64,000 nucleotides of DNA from Sceloporus undulatus. Its lineage: Eukaryota > Chordata > Lepidosauria > Squamata > Phrynosomatidae. Location of the stretch: positions 121,983,520 through 122,047,519 of the forward strand of contig NC_056527.1 in NCBI RefSeq assembly GCF_019175285.1, in the 5' to 3' direction. Made by a program: the position numbers and the translations under genes. Below the pieces are notes generated by a model, which saw only the letters and a list, made by a program, of their open reading frames with translations, was not told where the DNA came from and searched no databases. This document shows positions 22,401 through 62,888 of this stretch, one piece after another; within the stretch, counting starts at the first letter, position 1; each line of letters begins with the position of its first letter.

Positions 22401-25400
22401 TCTTTGATGGAAGATGTCTTAAGATTTGTAACACTCATCCGACGGACGGAAGAATACCTACTGCGAGGCTTTGCAGAGAAGGGGCGCACATTAAGGAAAA
22501 AAGGCCAAGGCATGAGTCACACACATCCCGCTAACAGCATCCCTGGCTAATGAACCAGAAGTCAAACAGGGAATGCCCATTGACAGAGAAATTCAAGAAC
22601 ATATGCTGCAAACAAATGCACTTACAGACAGATACAAACACAAAAGTGATGGGGAGAAAGCTAAATATAAAGAGCATAAACCTAAGTGGCTAGCAATGAA
22701 GCCTCTGAGCACAAAGGACGCAGCCAAAACGCATATCCATCCATCAGCCCCCCCCCCCTTATCCAAAATGCTGGAGACCAGAATTGCTTTGGATTTTGGA
22801 ATGCCTGTATTTGCATTAACATACACAATGATATATTATACAGTATTGGAAATGGGGCCCAAGTCGAAATGCAGAATTCATTGGGGTTTCGTGTACAGCT
22901 TCTTCACATAGCCAGAAGGTAATCTTACACAATATTTTTTAATCACTGGGTCCACGAAATAAAGTTTGTGTACTGAAAGCGAAGGTGTCACCATCCCAGT
23001 CACCCACAAAAAGGGGGTTTGGTTCTTGGAATATTTTGGAATCCTGGATATGGAAGACTTAACCTGCAGAAAGTTATCAAGAGTTTAAAGAACCTTCCAC
23101 AAGAAAAACATCTTAACAAGGTCAGGGACCAGATTAAATCTCAAGGGAAGGAATCCCATAGAGGTGATGCTACTATTGCAGACGTCTCTCTCTTTCTCTC
23201 CACGAGTTACTTGTGCGATCCTTGGCCCCATTAATTCCTACCAGCATCTGGGCCATCTTTTTACCCGGCTGCTCCAGGATTTACTGGCAGTTTTCCTTGT
23301 TAGACCAGTAACTATTCAGTGCCAGTGGCTTCTTTTCAACCACTTTATTTTACACTGCCAGAAGCACCCTTCAGATAGAAATCCTTCAATTAACCTAAGC
23401 TCAACCCAAACAGCTTGCTTTAAAAGAGCACTTTTTAAAGAACAATTATTCTTAGCCATAACATCCCGACTGCATTTTCCTACTTGGTTTTCTGATTTAG
23501 TCCTATATTGATGCTGTTCTACACATCACTGCAAATATATATATATATATATATGATTTAAACCAAAATAAAATGGGGATTTGGCATGTGTGTGTTTTAA
23601 ACCTGATTCCCCCCCCCCCAACTGTACAAAGCAGTTTAAACTACCAGGTCAACAGCCTTCCCCAAGCTATGTGTTGCAACAGCAGTGCAAATATAGAGTA
23701 GGAAGATAAAAAGCAAATAAAGGTATCAAATATGCCTTTGGGTTAAAACTGGATGGTAGATCTTAAACAGGACACTAGGGCCCCATACAGACAGGCCAAA
23801 ATAAAGCTGCTTCGGGTCACTTTGGAGGTATGCTGTTTAAATAATGCATGCATACTAAGAGCCCGGAAGCCGCCCCAAAGCCACGATCCAGTCCTAAGGA
23901 CTGGTGCACAGCTTTGGTGCAGCTTCTGTACTCTTAGGACACATGCATCATGTAAACAGCATACCTCCAAAGTGACCGGAAGCAGCTTTATTTTGGCCTG
24001 TCCGTATAGGGCCTAGGAGACCAAGGTTTGAATTCTGGCCTAGCCACAGAAACCCATTGGGTGACCTTGGGCAAGTTACACTCTCTCAGCCTGAGAGGAT
24101 GGCAATGGCAAAACCTCTCTCTGAAGAAACATACCAAGAAAACCCTATGATAAGCTCACCATGGTTGCATTCACACTGCAGAAATAATCCAGTATGACCC
24201 CACTTTATGCCATGGCTCAGTGGTATGGAATACCAGGATTTGCAGTTTTGCAAGACATTTATGCCACGGCTCAATGCTATGGAATACCGGGGCATTGTAT
24301 TCATGCAAGACATTTAGCCTTCTCTGTCAGAACACTTCCATGCCACAACAAAACACAATTCCCAGAAGTGCCTGGCACTGAGCCATGGCAGCTAAAGCGG
24401 TGTCAAACTGGATTATTTCAGAAGCCCAAAAGTCAGAAACGACTCGAAGGCGCACAATGACAACCAAGGTGCCTAATGCCTAATGATGGTTGCCCCGAAA
24501 AAGCAAGGAATGATCTACACAACCTCCAGATCCCAAAGGAATCCTGACAGCCAAGATGGGGAATTCTCACCCTTCCCTACCCTTCACCTTTCCTAATTCC
24601 CATAGGAATGCCACTTCTGGCACTACAACTTGCTTCTCTGCTCATTTGTATTGGTTTTAATTAAGATCCCAAGCCAATTGTTCCTGCCCTAACGAAGTCC
24701 CAGAGCCCACCTGCAGGAGATGGGGAGCCTTACCACTCGGTTCCAGACGGCACCTTGCTTGCTCTGGATATCCGGCGTCAGTCGGACAAACTGGGTCATG
24801 ACCATTGCGTTGCCCATGAGTTCCCACAACGAGGAGCTGGAGGATCCGACGCCTAAAAAGTGAGGAGCAGAGGGAAAAAAATCAGCATCCGATTCCTTCA
24901 ATTAGCAAAACCCAGATCCCATCTTTCTCCCACATTTCACCCCCTCCAGCACACTTCTGTAGGTTCTGAAGGTCCAAAACGCACTGCAGAAATAATCCAG
25001 TTTGAGACCACTTTAACTGCCCTGGCTCAGGGCTAGGGATTCTTAGGAACTGTAGTTCTATTGTGACAGAGCAGGCTAAACGCCTCACAAAAACTACAGT
25101 TCCCAGAATCCCCTAGCATTGAGCCAAGGCAGTTAAAGCGGTCTCAAACTGGATTATTTCCACAGTGCGTTTTGGACCTAACCACACTGTGTTTTTAGAC
25201 TGTGAGCCGCTTTGGGTCGGCTCCAGGACTCCTGTGCATTGAGGAGGCAGAGATACAACCAGTGCAACTACTCCAACAACTAAGCAAAAGGAGAGGGGGA
25301 GAACTACGCCTGTTGGGTTTCCTGCCTGCCATGCATGTATCTATCTTGAATGATGCCCCTGCATAAAAGCAAGCAGATGTCCCACAGGTGCTGCAGCCTC

Positions 25401-25820
25401 TGCTCCTCCCTTTCAGGACCCCTGTCCCAAGGCAGGCAGAGATACAACTGGTGGAGCTGCTCCAACCAATATGCAGATGGGGAAGCTGAACCTGGCAGAC
25501 TTCAGCCTGCCTTGCACATTACATTGAAGCAATGCTTCCAGCTTGAATGAAAGCAGGCAGGGGTCCCACAGGTGCTGCAGAGGTTCAACGAACCGCACCT
25601 GACGGATCCCTGCCTGCCCTGGCTCTTTCATTCAAAAGGAGGCGGTTTGGGGGCGCTTCCCGCCCCGAGGCTCACCCTGGAAGGGGGTGGTGAGCGAGTG
25701 CTCCCGCTTGAGGTGCTCCTCCATCTGCTCGGCCGGGGCCCCCCGAAGGAGGAGCCAGAGGAGCCCCAGCAGCCAAGCTTCGCCCCGAAACCCTCGACGG
25801 GAAGCCAGCGCCTCCGCCAT
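16331..25820 (-). CDS. LMAN2L: LMAN2L (VIPL) lectin cargo receptor, complete
   Basis: Leguminous-type lectin of the ERGIC-53/VIP36 family, which binds high-mannose glycoproteins in the ER. Eight coding exons on the minus strand (25820-25676, 24852-24734, 20657-20540, 19799-19717, 18497-18336, 18213-18099, 17560-17441, 16473-16331) join to 334 residues, against about 348 in human. Start is the ATG at 25820: it gives a signal peptide (AWLLGLLWLLL, residues 15-25), while the longer open frame begins only with GTG. The lectin domain runs about residues 34-263: EHLKREHSL, LMGNAMVMTQFVRLTPDIQS, the Ca2+/sugar motif FVDTYPN (Asp145, Tyr147, Asn149), DHDRDGRP and GYYFGVSSVTGDLSDNHD. One N-glycosylation site is NNGS (Asn167). 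The membrane helix is about 296-321, followed by a short cytosolic tail ending RKHFY. Divergent from CNNM4 and convergent with FER1L5, as in mammals. Confidence 0.95.
16775..16992 (-). mobile_element. 5S-rRNA-derived SINE
   Basis: Reverse copy. The head is complementary to the 5S rRNA internal promoter region (gcctgatcctgctaaacttt, aagattaagcaggacctgg); the tail shows ttatgtgctttcaaggcac. An adjoining segment to 17168 (gtattaactggtcttccat) may belong to a second copy. Confidence 0.6.
17441..17560 (-). CDS. LMAN2L: LMAN2L exon 7: stalk
   Basis: Acceptor tgccctag, donor gtaagt. It encodes DNHDIISLKLYQLTVER, then a charged EEEKRDK stalk and NMKLPG. It joins exon 8 across a split codon (T|TG). 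Confidence 0.93.
17733..17944. mobile_element. Tigger-like MITE
   Basis: Carries catggataccaaaatccatg at the left, gagagccaactg at the right, and the internal ttatataaaatggtaaaatc found in the other copies. Confidence 0.65.
18099..18213 (-). CDS. LMAN2L: LMAN2L exon 6: GYYFGVSSVTGDLS
   Basis: Acceptor cccttcag, donor gtatgg. It encodes ILLDIDGKHEWRDCIDIPG and LPRGYYFGVSSVTGDLS, the last strands of the lectin fold. Confidence 0.95.
18336..18497 (-). CDS. LMAN2L: LMAN2L exon 5: DHDRDGRP segment
   Basis: Acceptor atcctccag, donor gtgaga, phase 0-0. It encodes RIFPYISAMVNNGSLTYDHD, RDGRPTELGGCTAMV and FLVIRYVKRRLT. It contains the NGS glycosylation site. Confidence 0.95.
19717..19799 (-). CDS. 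LMAN2L: LMAN2L exon 4: FVDTYPN motif
   Basis: Acceptor gttctag, donor gtaagg. It encodes GPVFGSKDNFLGLGVF and VDTYPNEEKQQE. The Asp-x-Tyr-x-Asn set coordinates Ca2+ in the family. Confidence 0.95.
20540..20657 (-). CDS. LMAN2L: LMAN2L exon 3: lectin core
   Basis: Acceptor ttcaacag, donor gtaaag. It encodes PCYLRDWEMQVHFKIHGQGK, NLNGDGFAIWYTKERMQPG. Confidence 0.95.
20750..20890. mobile_element. palindromic MITE B, truncated
   Basis: Starts cagggcccatacagacagct, then tcactttgaaggtatgctgt, and decays near the palindrome centre (ccttagtactggag). The other arm is missing. Confidence 0.6.
21281..21362 (+). mobile_element. tRNA/CORE-type SINE, 5' fragment
   Basis: Head only: cagccagtgtgttgtagtgt, then gaccagagttcaaatca. 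Confidence 0.6.
22745..23065. mobile_element. Tigger7/MER44-like DNA element
   Basis: Carries cttatccaaaatgctggaga, gcccaagtcgaaatgcagaa, ttcttcacatagccagaagg and ggaatattttggaatcctgg, in the order known for this TcMar-Tigger group. It starts cag and ends acctg. Confidence 0.65.
23529..23553. repeat. (TA)n microsatellite
   Basis: Pure alternating AT run of about 24 bases. Confidence 0.9.
23781..24013. mobile_element. palindromic MITE B, both arms
   Basis: The left arm gggccccatacagacaggcc is matched by the right arm ggcctgtccgtatagggcc. Inner arms are ctttggaggtatgctgttta and aacagcatacctccaaagtg. Perhaps PIF/Harbinger-related, judging from the ends; not proved. Confidence 0.75.
24015..24470 (+). 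mobile_element. tRNA/CORE-type SINE split by a MITE A insertion
   Basis: The SINE runs 24015-24165 (gtgaccttgggcaagttac ... gaaaaccctatgataagct), is interrupted by MITE A, and resumes at about 24426 (agtcagaaacgactcgaagg), so the MITE is younger. The SINE abuts the MITE B copy on its left. Confidence 0.7.
24166..24425. mobile_element. palindromic MITE A inserted in a SINE
   Basis: Arms: cacactgcagaaataatcca at the left and aaactggattatttcagaag at the right. It has an internal duplication (ctcagtggtatggaatacca / ctcaatgctatggaatac). Confidence 0.7.
24734..24852 (-). CDS. LMAN2L: LMAN2L exon 2: LMGNAMVMTQ
   Basis: Acceptor ctttttag, donor gtaagg. It encodes GVGSSSSSLWELMGNAMVM and TQFVRLTPDIQSKQGAVWNR, close to the human protein. 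Confidence 0.95.
24969..25182. mobile_element. palindromic MITE A, complete
   Basis: Near-perfect 214-base palindrome: ggtccaaaacgcactgcaga ... cacagtgcgttttggacc, arms about 95 bases. Each arm holds an actacagttcccagaatcc-type block. Used as the type copy for MITE A in this window; no clear target duplication. Confidence 0.8.
25676..25820 (-). CDS. LMAN2L: LMAN2L exon 1: signal peptide
   Basis: From ATG: MAEALASRRGFRGEAWLLGL, then LWLLLRGAPA and KREHSLTTPFQG. Donor gtgagc, phase 1. GC-rich, as expected at a CpG-island promoter. Confidence 0.93.
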
Positions 25821-26045
25821 CTTGCGCCTCCCTCCTCCAGACTCAAACTGAGCCCTCTCTCCAGCGCCCCCTGCCGCCACTCTTACACACTACACAGGAC
25901 GCCCTCTGATTGGCCCGCACTTAAAGCCCCGCCTACTTCCGCGTCTCCATCGCTCTCTCATTGGATGGAGGCCGCGTCTGTCTACTCAGCCCGGCCGGAG
26001 GGGCGGGCACCAAGCAGGCGGAGTATTGTGGGAAATGGAGTCCGA
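25821..26045 (-). promoter_or_regulatory. LMAN2L: LMAN2L promoter, CpG-rich
   Basis: Directly upstream of the LMAN2L ATG. On the gene's strand there are two CCAAT boxes (plus-strand ATTGG at 25909-25913 and 25960-25964), an ETS-like cttccg (25936-25941), GC boxes near 25928 and 26000-26007, and a ZNF143-like block (26023-26041). No TATA box; a CpG-island housekeeping type is likely. Confidence 0.6.
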
Positions 26046-26113
26046 GGCTGAGGCGGCATTGCCTTAAAGGGATATGTACTGTGTTTGGAAGTGAAGCACC
26101 AGGCTGCACTTCA

Positions 26114-26155
26114 TAATAATAAGAATTATTATTATTATTATTGTTATTATTATTG

Positions 26156-26199
<44 letters not shown>
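26114..26199 (+). repeat. (ATT)n microsatellite
   Basis: Interrupted run of about 28 ATT/GTT units. Confidence 0.95.
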
Positions 26200-26513
26200 T
26201 TCATGCCTTCTTCTCCTCATGGATAAAGGCGGGGAACAGCAGCAATTAACAGACAAACAGCATCAGTTAAAACACATCACATGACACATCATTAAAATCA
26301 ATCAGTTTAATTAAAATTAAAATCAATTCAAATTAATTGGTTTTTGACTCAACTTAATCGGTAGGATTTCAGTCACTAAATTTATGTATATTTTTTAAAA
26401 ACTTTATCTTGACACTACATTATATGCAACAAAATAGTCATAAAAGTACGTATTTACATACACACTTTTACAGTTTGACTTCCCAGGTTCACCCAGTTTG
26501 TATAAACTTTTAT

Positions 26514-26586
26514 AATAATAATAATAATAGGTTTTATTTATATCCTGCCTATATCCAAAAAGGATATAGGCGGGTTACAATAAAAT
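26514..26586 (+). mobile_element. LINE 3'-end-like fragment
   Basis: An (AAT)n run, then ttttatttatatcctgccta and ggatataggcgggttacaat, ending right where the mariner-type element begins. Confidence 0.55.
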
Positions 26587-26627
26587 ACACTCATCCCTCC
26601 ATATTTGCGGATTTGATTGTTATATTC

Positions 26628-27162
26628 TCTCTAGGAAGATCTAGGTCATCCAGTGCAACTCTATGGTCAACTTTAACCAAAAGTTGCACTGAAGGACCTA
26701 GAGATTCCTAGAGAGGAAACTCTACTAGGCCTTTCTAGCTCCTCCAGTGCAACTCTATGGGCGACTGAAGGACCTAGAGATTCCTAGAGAGGACACTCTA
26801 CACTAGGCCTTTATAGCTCTTCCAGTGCAACTCTATAGTCAGTGTCTGTCAGACTTTGACCACAGAGTTGCGCTGGAGGACCTAGAGATTCCTAGAGAGG
26901 ACACTCTACTAGGCCTTTCTAGCACCTCCTCCAGCGCACCTCTATGATCGTCTGAAGGACCTAGAGATTCCTAGAGAGGACACTCTACTAGGCCTTTCTA
27001 GCTCCTCCAGTGCAACTCTATGGGCGACTGAAGGACCTAGAGATTCCTAGAGAGGACACTCTACACTAGGCCTTTATAGCTCTTCCAGTGCAACTCTATA
27101 GTCAGTGTCTGTCAGACTTTGACCACAGAGTTGCGCTGGAGGACCTAGAGATTCCTAGAGAG
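26628..27162. repeat. tandem hairpin minisatellite, 263-base higher-order unit
   Basis: Units of the form ggacctagagattcctagag ... ctagctcctccagtgcaact repeat in both orientations. A block starting at 26727 recurs at 26990, almost identical, giving a 263-base higher-order period. The array runs into the N gap, so its true length is unknown. Confidence 0.85.
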
Positions 27163-27172
27163 NNNNNNNNNN
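27163..27172. other. assembly gap (10 N)
   Basis: Ten Ns at the end of the hairpin array; probably a placeholder of unknown size. Confidence 0.95.
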
Positions 27173-27281
27173 ATGTCCTCTCAAGTAAAAACATGGCGTT
27201 TTTTGTAATTTGCGTTTTTTTCCATATTCACGGTGGAGGTCTTGTGCCTGTAACCCTAGCCAATATGGAGGGACAAGTGTA

Positions 27282-28300
27282 TATAGATACAATATGTAAT
27301 GCATACATAGCTAAAAATTACATAACCCCCTTAAACTCTTATCTTAAAACTAAATGGCAACACAGTAAAATGACAACATGATAAAATACAGTTAAAATGA
27401 ATTAAAATACATCTAATTGAAGCCAGACATCTTGGAGCAGTCAAGGGCAATCCGTATCAATATAGCGGGAAGGCCAGTTGGGGAAGGCCTGCTGGAAGAG
27501 ATCCACCTTGACCGCCTTTTAAATAAATAAATAAAGACCAATAAATAAACAAACTCATTTTTTAAAATCTCACATACTGTTATGTGTGATGTATTTGTGA
27601 CCAGCAGTATGTTTTTGCTTTAATGCTCTTTTCAGTGGCAGGGGGCAGGATTTTTATTCGGAGGGCAGCTAATGCCCCTTGCAACCAACGCCGCCGTCCA
27701 GCTGTCCATTTGTCTGAAACGGCTTGAACCAAAAAAACATGAGGCCTATTTTAGCTCCAGATTAATTTCCATTCGTCCTGGAGTTGCTGAAGCGTCCCAA
27801 AATGCTTTTATTTTTTAAATAGTTCCTTGTGTTCTTAGCTGTTAAAGAACCACAATGTTCCCTGAAAGACATTGGCCCCGTTTCAGGCCAAGTCCTGCTC
27901 CGATGAGTACATTCTGTGTAACCATCCATAATAATAAAAACATTATTTTATTTATTTGTTATTTTATTTTAAGAAAAGAAAAGTCTCTTGGGCAAAGAAT
28001 GAAAGGCACTCCCATAAATGCAAGGTATTTATAGCCTTCCTAAGCATGGCTCCCCAGGCAAAGTAGCCTTCAGTGTTTGGTTGGCTTTGGTTGCCATAAT
28101 AGTGGGATGGCAAAGGAAGGTGTCTAGAGGACACTGCGCCCAACCTTTCTTTTGCAAAGCAAGCTGCAAACCCTGCAAAAGAAGCAGAGGAAAAATAAGA
28201 AAACAGACATAAATCTGTGTAATTCTTGCACTATGAAATCCTTTTCACTGCCGTGGCTTTCGAGGTTGCTGTTATCTCTTGTTCTTTCATGCTTTCCATC
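27282..28300. other. intergenic, little recognised
   Basis: AT-rich single-copy-like sequence between the mariner-type element and the SINE pieces upstream of CNNM4. I see no exon and no named repeat beyond short A/T runs. Confidence 0.5.
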
Positions 28301-28324
28301 ATTTCTGGCCTTAAAAAGAAACTA

Positions 28325-28410
28325 TTATGGGGTTTTCTTGGCAAGGTTCGTTCAGAGAGGGCTTGCCATCGGCTTCCTTCGAGGCTGAGAGAGTGTGACT
28401 TTGTTGTCGT
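28325..28410 (-). mobile_element. tRNA/CORE-type SINE fragment, inverted to the array
   Basis: Carries ggggttttcttggcaaggtt and ggctgagagagtgtgacttt; opposite orientation to the tandem tail array at 28547. Confidence 0.7.
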
Positions 28411-28423
28411 GTGTCATTTTTGT

Positions 28424-28497
28424 TATTGTTGTAATCCGCCCAGATTCGACATGATTGGGCGGGATATAAATAAATCCTTATTATTTTTAGCATTATT
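28424..28497. mobile_element. short LINE-tail-like palindrome
   Basis: Carries gtaatccgcccagattcg and gggcgggatataaataaa, the 'cgggatataaataa' motif shared with other LINE-tail pieces. Confidence 0.45.
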
Positions 28498-28546
28498 ATT
28501 GACTTCGGGTGACCCTAGGGTTTTGTTAATTTAATTGCATTTAATG

Positions 28547-29056
28547 GTCATATTCTCTCAGCCTCAAAAGAGGAAACGTGCCAAGAAAACCCTATGACAG
28601 GTCTGCCTTAGGGTTGCCATAAGATGGAAATGACCGGAAGGCACACGACAACAACAACGACAACAACAACAAAGTCACATTCTCTCAGCCTCAGAGGAAG
28701 GCAAAGGGAAACACACACACCTGGAAGAAACTTGCTCAGAAAACCCTATGGTTAGGGTTGTCATGAATTAAAAACCACTAGAAGACACACGACAACAAAG
28801 TCACACTCTCTCAGCCTCAAATGCAATGGTAACCCCCCTTTACACAAACCTTGCTAAGAAAAAAACATGATTGCGTTGCCATAAGTAAAAAAGGACTGCA
28901 AGAGACACAACAACAACAAAGTCACACTCTCTCAGCCTCAAAGACATTGGCAAACCCCTCTCTGCACAAACCTTGCCAAGAAAAAAAACAATGATTGTGT
29001 TGCCATAAGTGAAAAAGGACTGCAAGAGACCCAGCAACAACAAAAACAACAACAAC
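28547..29056 (+). repeat. tandem array of four SINE 3' halves
   Basis: Four head-to-tail units start at 28547, 28674, 28800 and 28921. Each begins gtcacactctctcagcctc and ends in a (CAA)n/ACAAC run; units are about 121-135 bases. The tRNA heads are absent. The array ends about 290 bases upstream of the CNNM4 start codon. Confidence 0.85.
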
Positions 29057-29199
29057 CAACTTCCTCTGTGCCAACAAAAATAAACAAATGCAAAACCCTG
29101 GGAGAGAAAAAGAAAAGCTGGCATTTTCCTTGGTGCCACCTTAAAAAAACTGAAGGAGGACAAAAAACCTGGGGCGACCTTAAAACCCCCGCCTCTCCT

Positions 29200-29342
29200 C
29201 CCCCTCCCAGCCTTGAAAACGGAGGGGGCGTGTCCTATGCAAATGAGCCCGTGACGCGCGAGCCGGACTCCTCCTTAAGCCCGGGGCAGCTTTGCAAAAA
29301 AGCAAAAGTTCCCAGCGCAGCAGCAGCTCTAGGCTGGTGAAG
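29200..29342 (+). promoter_or_regulatory. CNNM4: CNNM4 promoter and 5' UTR
   Basis: Contains a GC/KLF-type box (gagggggcgtgtcc, about 29222), an exact octamer ATGCAAAT (29237-29244) and a CRE-like gtgacgcgcg (29251-29260), followed by CpG-rich sequence to the ATG. No TATA box. The transcription start is probably in 29250-29300. Confidence 0.55.
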
Positions 29343-60621
<31,279 letters not shown>

Positions 60622-62065
60622 CCCCGGCTTTGGGCGACCGGGCTTGGACCCCAGCTCGCCAGAGGCTCACCTTCCCTTCCAAAGACACACCAGTGCCCAT
60701 GACGAAAGGATTTGGGAGCTCCTGACCCCCAACAGACCTCAGGTTGCAGTTGCAACCAGGGAGAGACACAACTTTCCAACATCGCGGTCTTCTCTAAGCC
60801 ACCTCCTGATCTTCTCTTATCTGCGGCGGGATGGATTTTGATCCCTTTTAAGGGAATTATTTGACCAACTTGCTTGGCTGCCGATGACAAGGTTCTGGAT
60901 GCTAAAGGGAATCCTGGTTACGGAGTGTCAGATTCCCCCTAACCAAACAAATCTGCTACAATCCGGATTCACCCCGGTTTGCATTCCGGCAAAGATTTGG
61001 GAAATGGGGGGAATTAGCTACCCAGAGGATATTACAAAGGGAGCTCACTTGCTGCTGTTTTTCTATGCTGGCTTTTTTTTAATTAGAAAAAAAAGTTGAA
61101 AGAAACTTACGGAGATCACACAACCTCCGCGTCCAGGTCTGCGCGGAAGGGAGCCTTTCCATTCCAAAAACTGCGATTCTGGTTTTCTCTTCCGCAACTG
61201 AAGGCTTGGAAGGGGCATCGGTCCCTCGACCTCCGTTCCAGGAGCCCATCGGTACAGAGACTGCCCAAAACTCACCCGGCGGAAATGAAAACGGTAGCCA
61301 TAGCCATAAACAGCCGTCTGTGGATAAGTCAGGAATCTTTTCGCCCCCATCTCAGGGAGTTCTGAATCTTGTATGTTGTCTATGGAGATGTTCTATTTTG
61401 CTTCTGTTTTTTAAAAAATCAAAGCACATTAGGGATCGGAGAGAAGCGTCTGACAAAGTATCGGGGAACTAGGTTGGGTTGAAAAGTTGGTGGGATCTAT
61501 CTGCCCCTGCGCTTTGCCTCTATTTCTGGGCCATCGCCTTTTCCTCCCTTCGTGTTTAGTTCTCTGTCGGTTCCAGGATAATAATGTCGCATCGCGAGGA
61601 GTCGTAATAAAACCAAGCGATACTAAAACCAGTAGGATCCCAAGAGCGGTGGGATGAAATGGTCTGAAGCTTGGGAAACATTACTTTTTTGCGCCACAAA
61701 AAAGATGTAATCCAGAACAGCAACAACAAAAAGTTACTTTTCCAAGCTCTGAAACCCCCTGCCTTTTAAAAAACTATGGCAGTGTCAACCTCCCTGCACA
61801 CAGAAACATAGCACAACAGGGGAAAAGCCTAGATTAGAGCTTTTCTCCCCAATGTGCTCCTTTTTTCTCCTTGCCTTGGCAAGGAGGTATGTTCTTATTG
61901 TTGGATAGTGGGATATTTACAGTGGGGAAGATTTGGCAATGATATCCCCTTGCTTTCAGTCTCAAACGGTACTGTCCCTTCTGCCACTACGTGTCCAGAT
62001 TGGGCCAAGGAAATGATTCCAAAGAAATATATTTAATGAATAAAGAATATATTAAATAAATTCCC
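60622..62065 (+). other. CNNM4: CNNM4 3' UTR (probable)
   Basis: 1.4 kb of repeat-free sequence from the stop to the last of three AATAAA signals (61606-61611, 62039-62044, 62055-62060). SINE- and repeat-type DNA resumes only after about 62.2 kb. Confidence 0.6.
62039..62060 (+). terminator. CNNM4: CNNM4 poly(A) signals, paired AATAAA
   Basis: Two AATAAA hexamers 16 bases apart. A single earlier one at 61606 could give a shorter 3' UTR. Confidence 0.5.
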
Positions 62066-62224
62066 CCAGGCTTCTGATTTCAAGGTACCCTGTAGCTCCG
62101 GTTAAACAGTAGCAGAACTAGTTCTGGGATATGCTTCGTGGCATCATCTGCTTTTGCAAAATTGGAGGTGGGATGGGTCTTGGAGGACTGGATTTGTCTA
62201 CTTAGCTATATCACTTCTGAGATG

Positions 62225-62335
62225 ATAATAGTTTTCTTGTGGGGTTTTCGGGCTATGTGGCCATGTTCTGGAAGAGTTTATTCCTGATGTTTTGCTGGCA
62301 TCTGTGGCAGTGGCATCTTCAGAGATAAGAATAAA
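62225..62335 (-). mobile_element. interspersed repeat tail (family unassigned)
   Basis: Reverse copy of the 3563 repeat: ggggttttcgggctatgtgg, ccatgttctggaagagttta, gatgttttgctggcatctg. Confidence 0.6.
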
Positions 62336-62698
62336 TGTATACAGCCTTTTGTTGATGGTGGACAGAATGCAATCCATGGGTGTCACGCATCCCCTAGCTC
62401 ACTTTTGAGCCCCCTTAAGCCCCTATCCCTCCCTCACCCCTAGTTTTTTCTTTTAAAAATGTAATTTTGTGAGCAATTCTTTGCCTGAAAATTGCACGGA
62501 AAATCTCACCAGCCACACAGCCTCCCCCAGAACTGCCCTGCTACCTTCAGATATCTGTGGCACAACTTCACTTGCTCTCATCATTTTGAGAGAGAGTCTA
62601 TAGGAAAACAGGCATTACGGCTTGCTTTAGGTGGGATGTAATCCATGGCAAGGCCCCCCTCCATGCAGTTGCCCATTCCCGAACTAAATTGATCTCGG

Positions 62699-62888
62699 TA
62701 CATAGAGAGTTCTTGGCACACCTTTGAGACTCACTGAAAGAAAGAAATTGGCAGCCTGAGCTTTCCCAGGCTTCAGTCTACCAATTCCATGCTGCCAACT
62801 TCTTCCTTTCAGTGAGTCTCAAAGGTGCTACAAGATCTCTCTGTGCACTGATTCTACAGACTAACATGGCTATAGCTTTGAATTCTAC
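62699..62888. mobile_element. inverted-repeat element with 'gactaacatggctat' end
   Basis: The left arm cacacctttgagactcactg, aaagaaagaaattggcagc mirrors the right arm gctgccaacttcttcctttc, agtgagtctcaaaggtgcta. It ends acagactaacatggctatag, a common reptile repeat end. Confidence 0.6.

Larger units (their letters stand above)
20658..24733. other. LMAN2L intron 2, repeat content
   Basis: 4.1 kb with no coding exon seen. It holds three palindromic or Tigger-type elements and two SINE pieces, listed separately. 21.4-22.7 kb and 23.1-23.5 kb show nothing I can name. Confidence 0.6.
26588..27279. mobile_element. mariner-type TIR element with internal tandem hairpin array
   Basis: Ends cactcatccctccatatt and aatatggagggacaagtg are inverted copies, flanked by TA at 26586-26587 and 27280-27281. 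Between short unique ends lies a tandem array of hairpin units (26628-27162) and a 10-N gap. Probably a non-autonomous Tc1/mariner relative. Confidence 0.7.

Noticed and set aside
27088-27381. 97-codon open frame across the N gap
   Set aside because: It crosses unknown bases and a minisatellite; not interpretable.
28547-29056. CRISPR-like regularly spaced repeats
   Set aside because: The units are truncated SINEs in a vertebrate genome with no distinct spacers.
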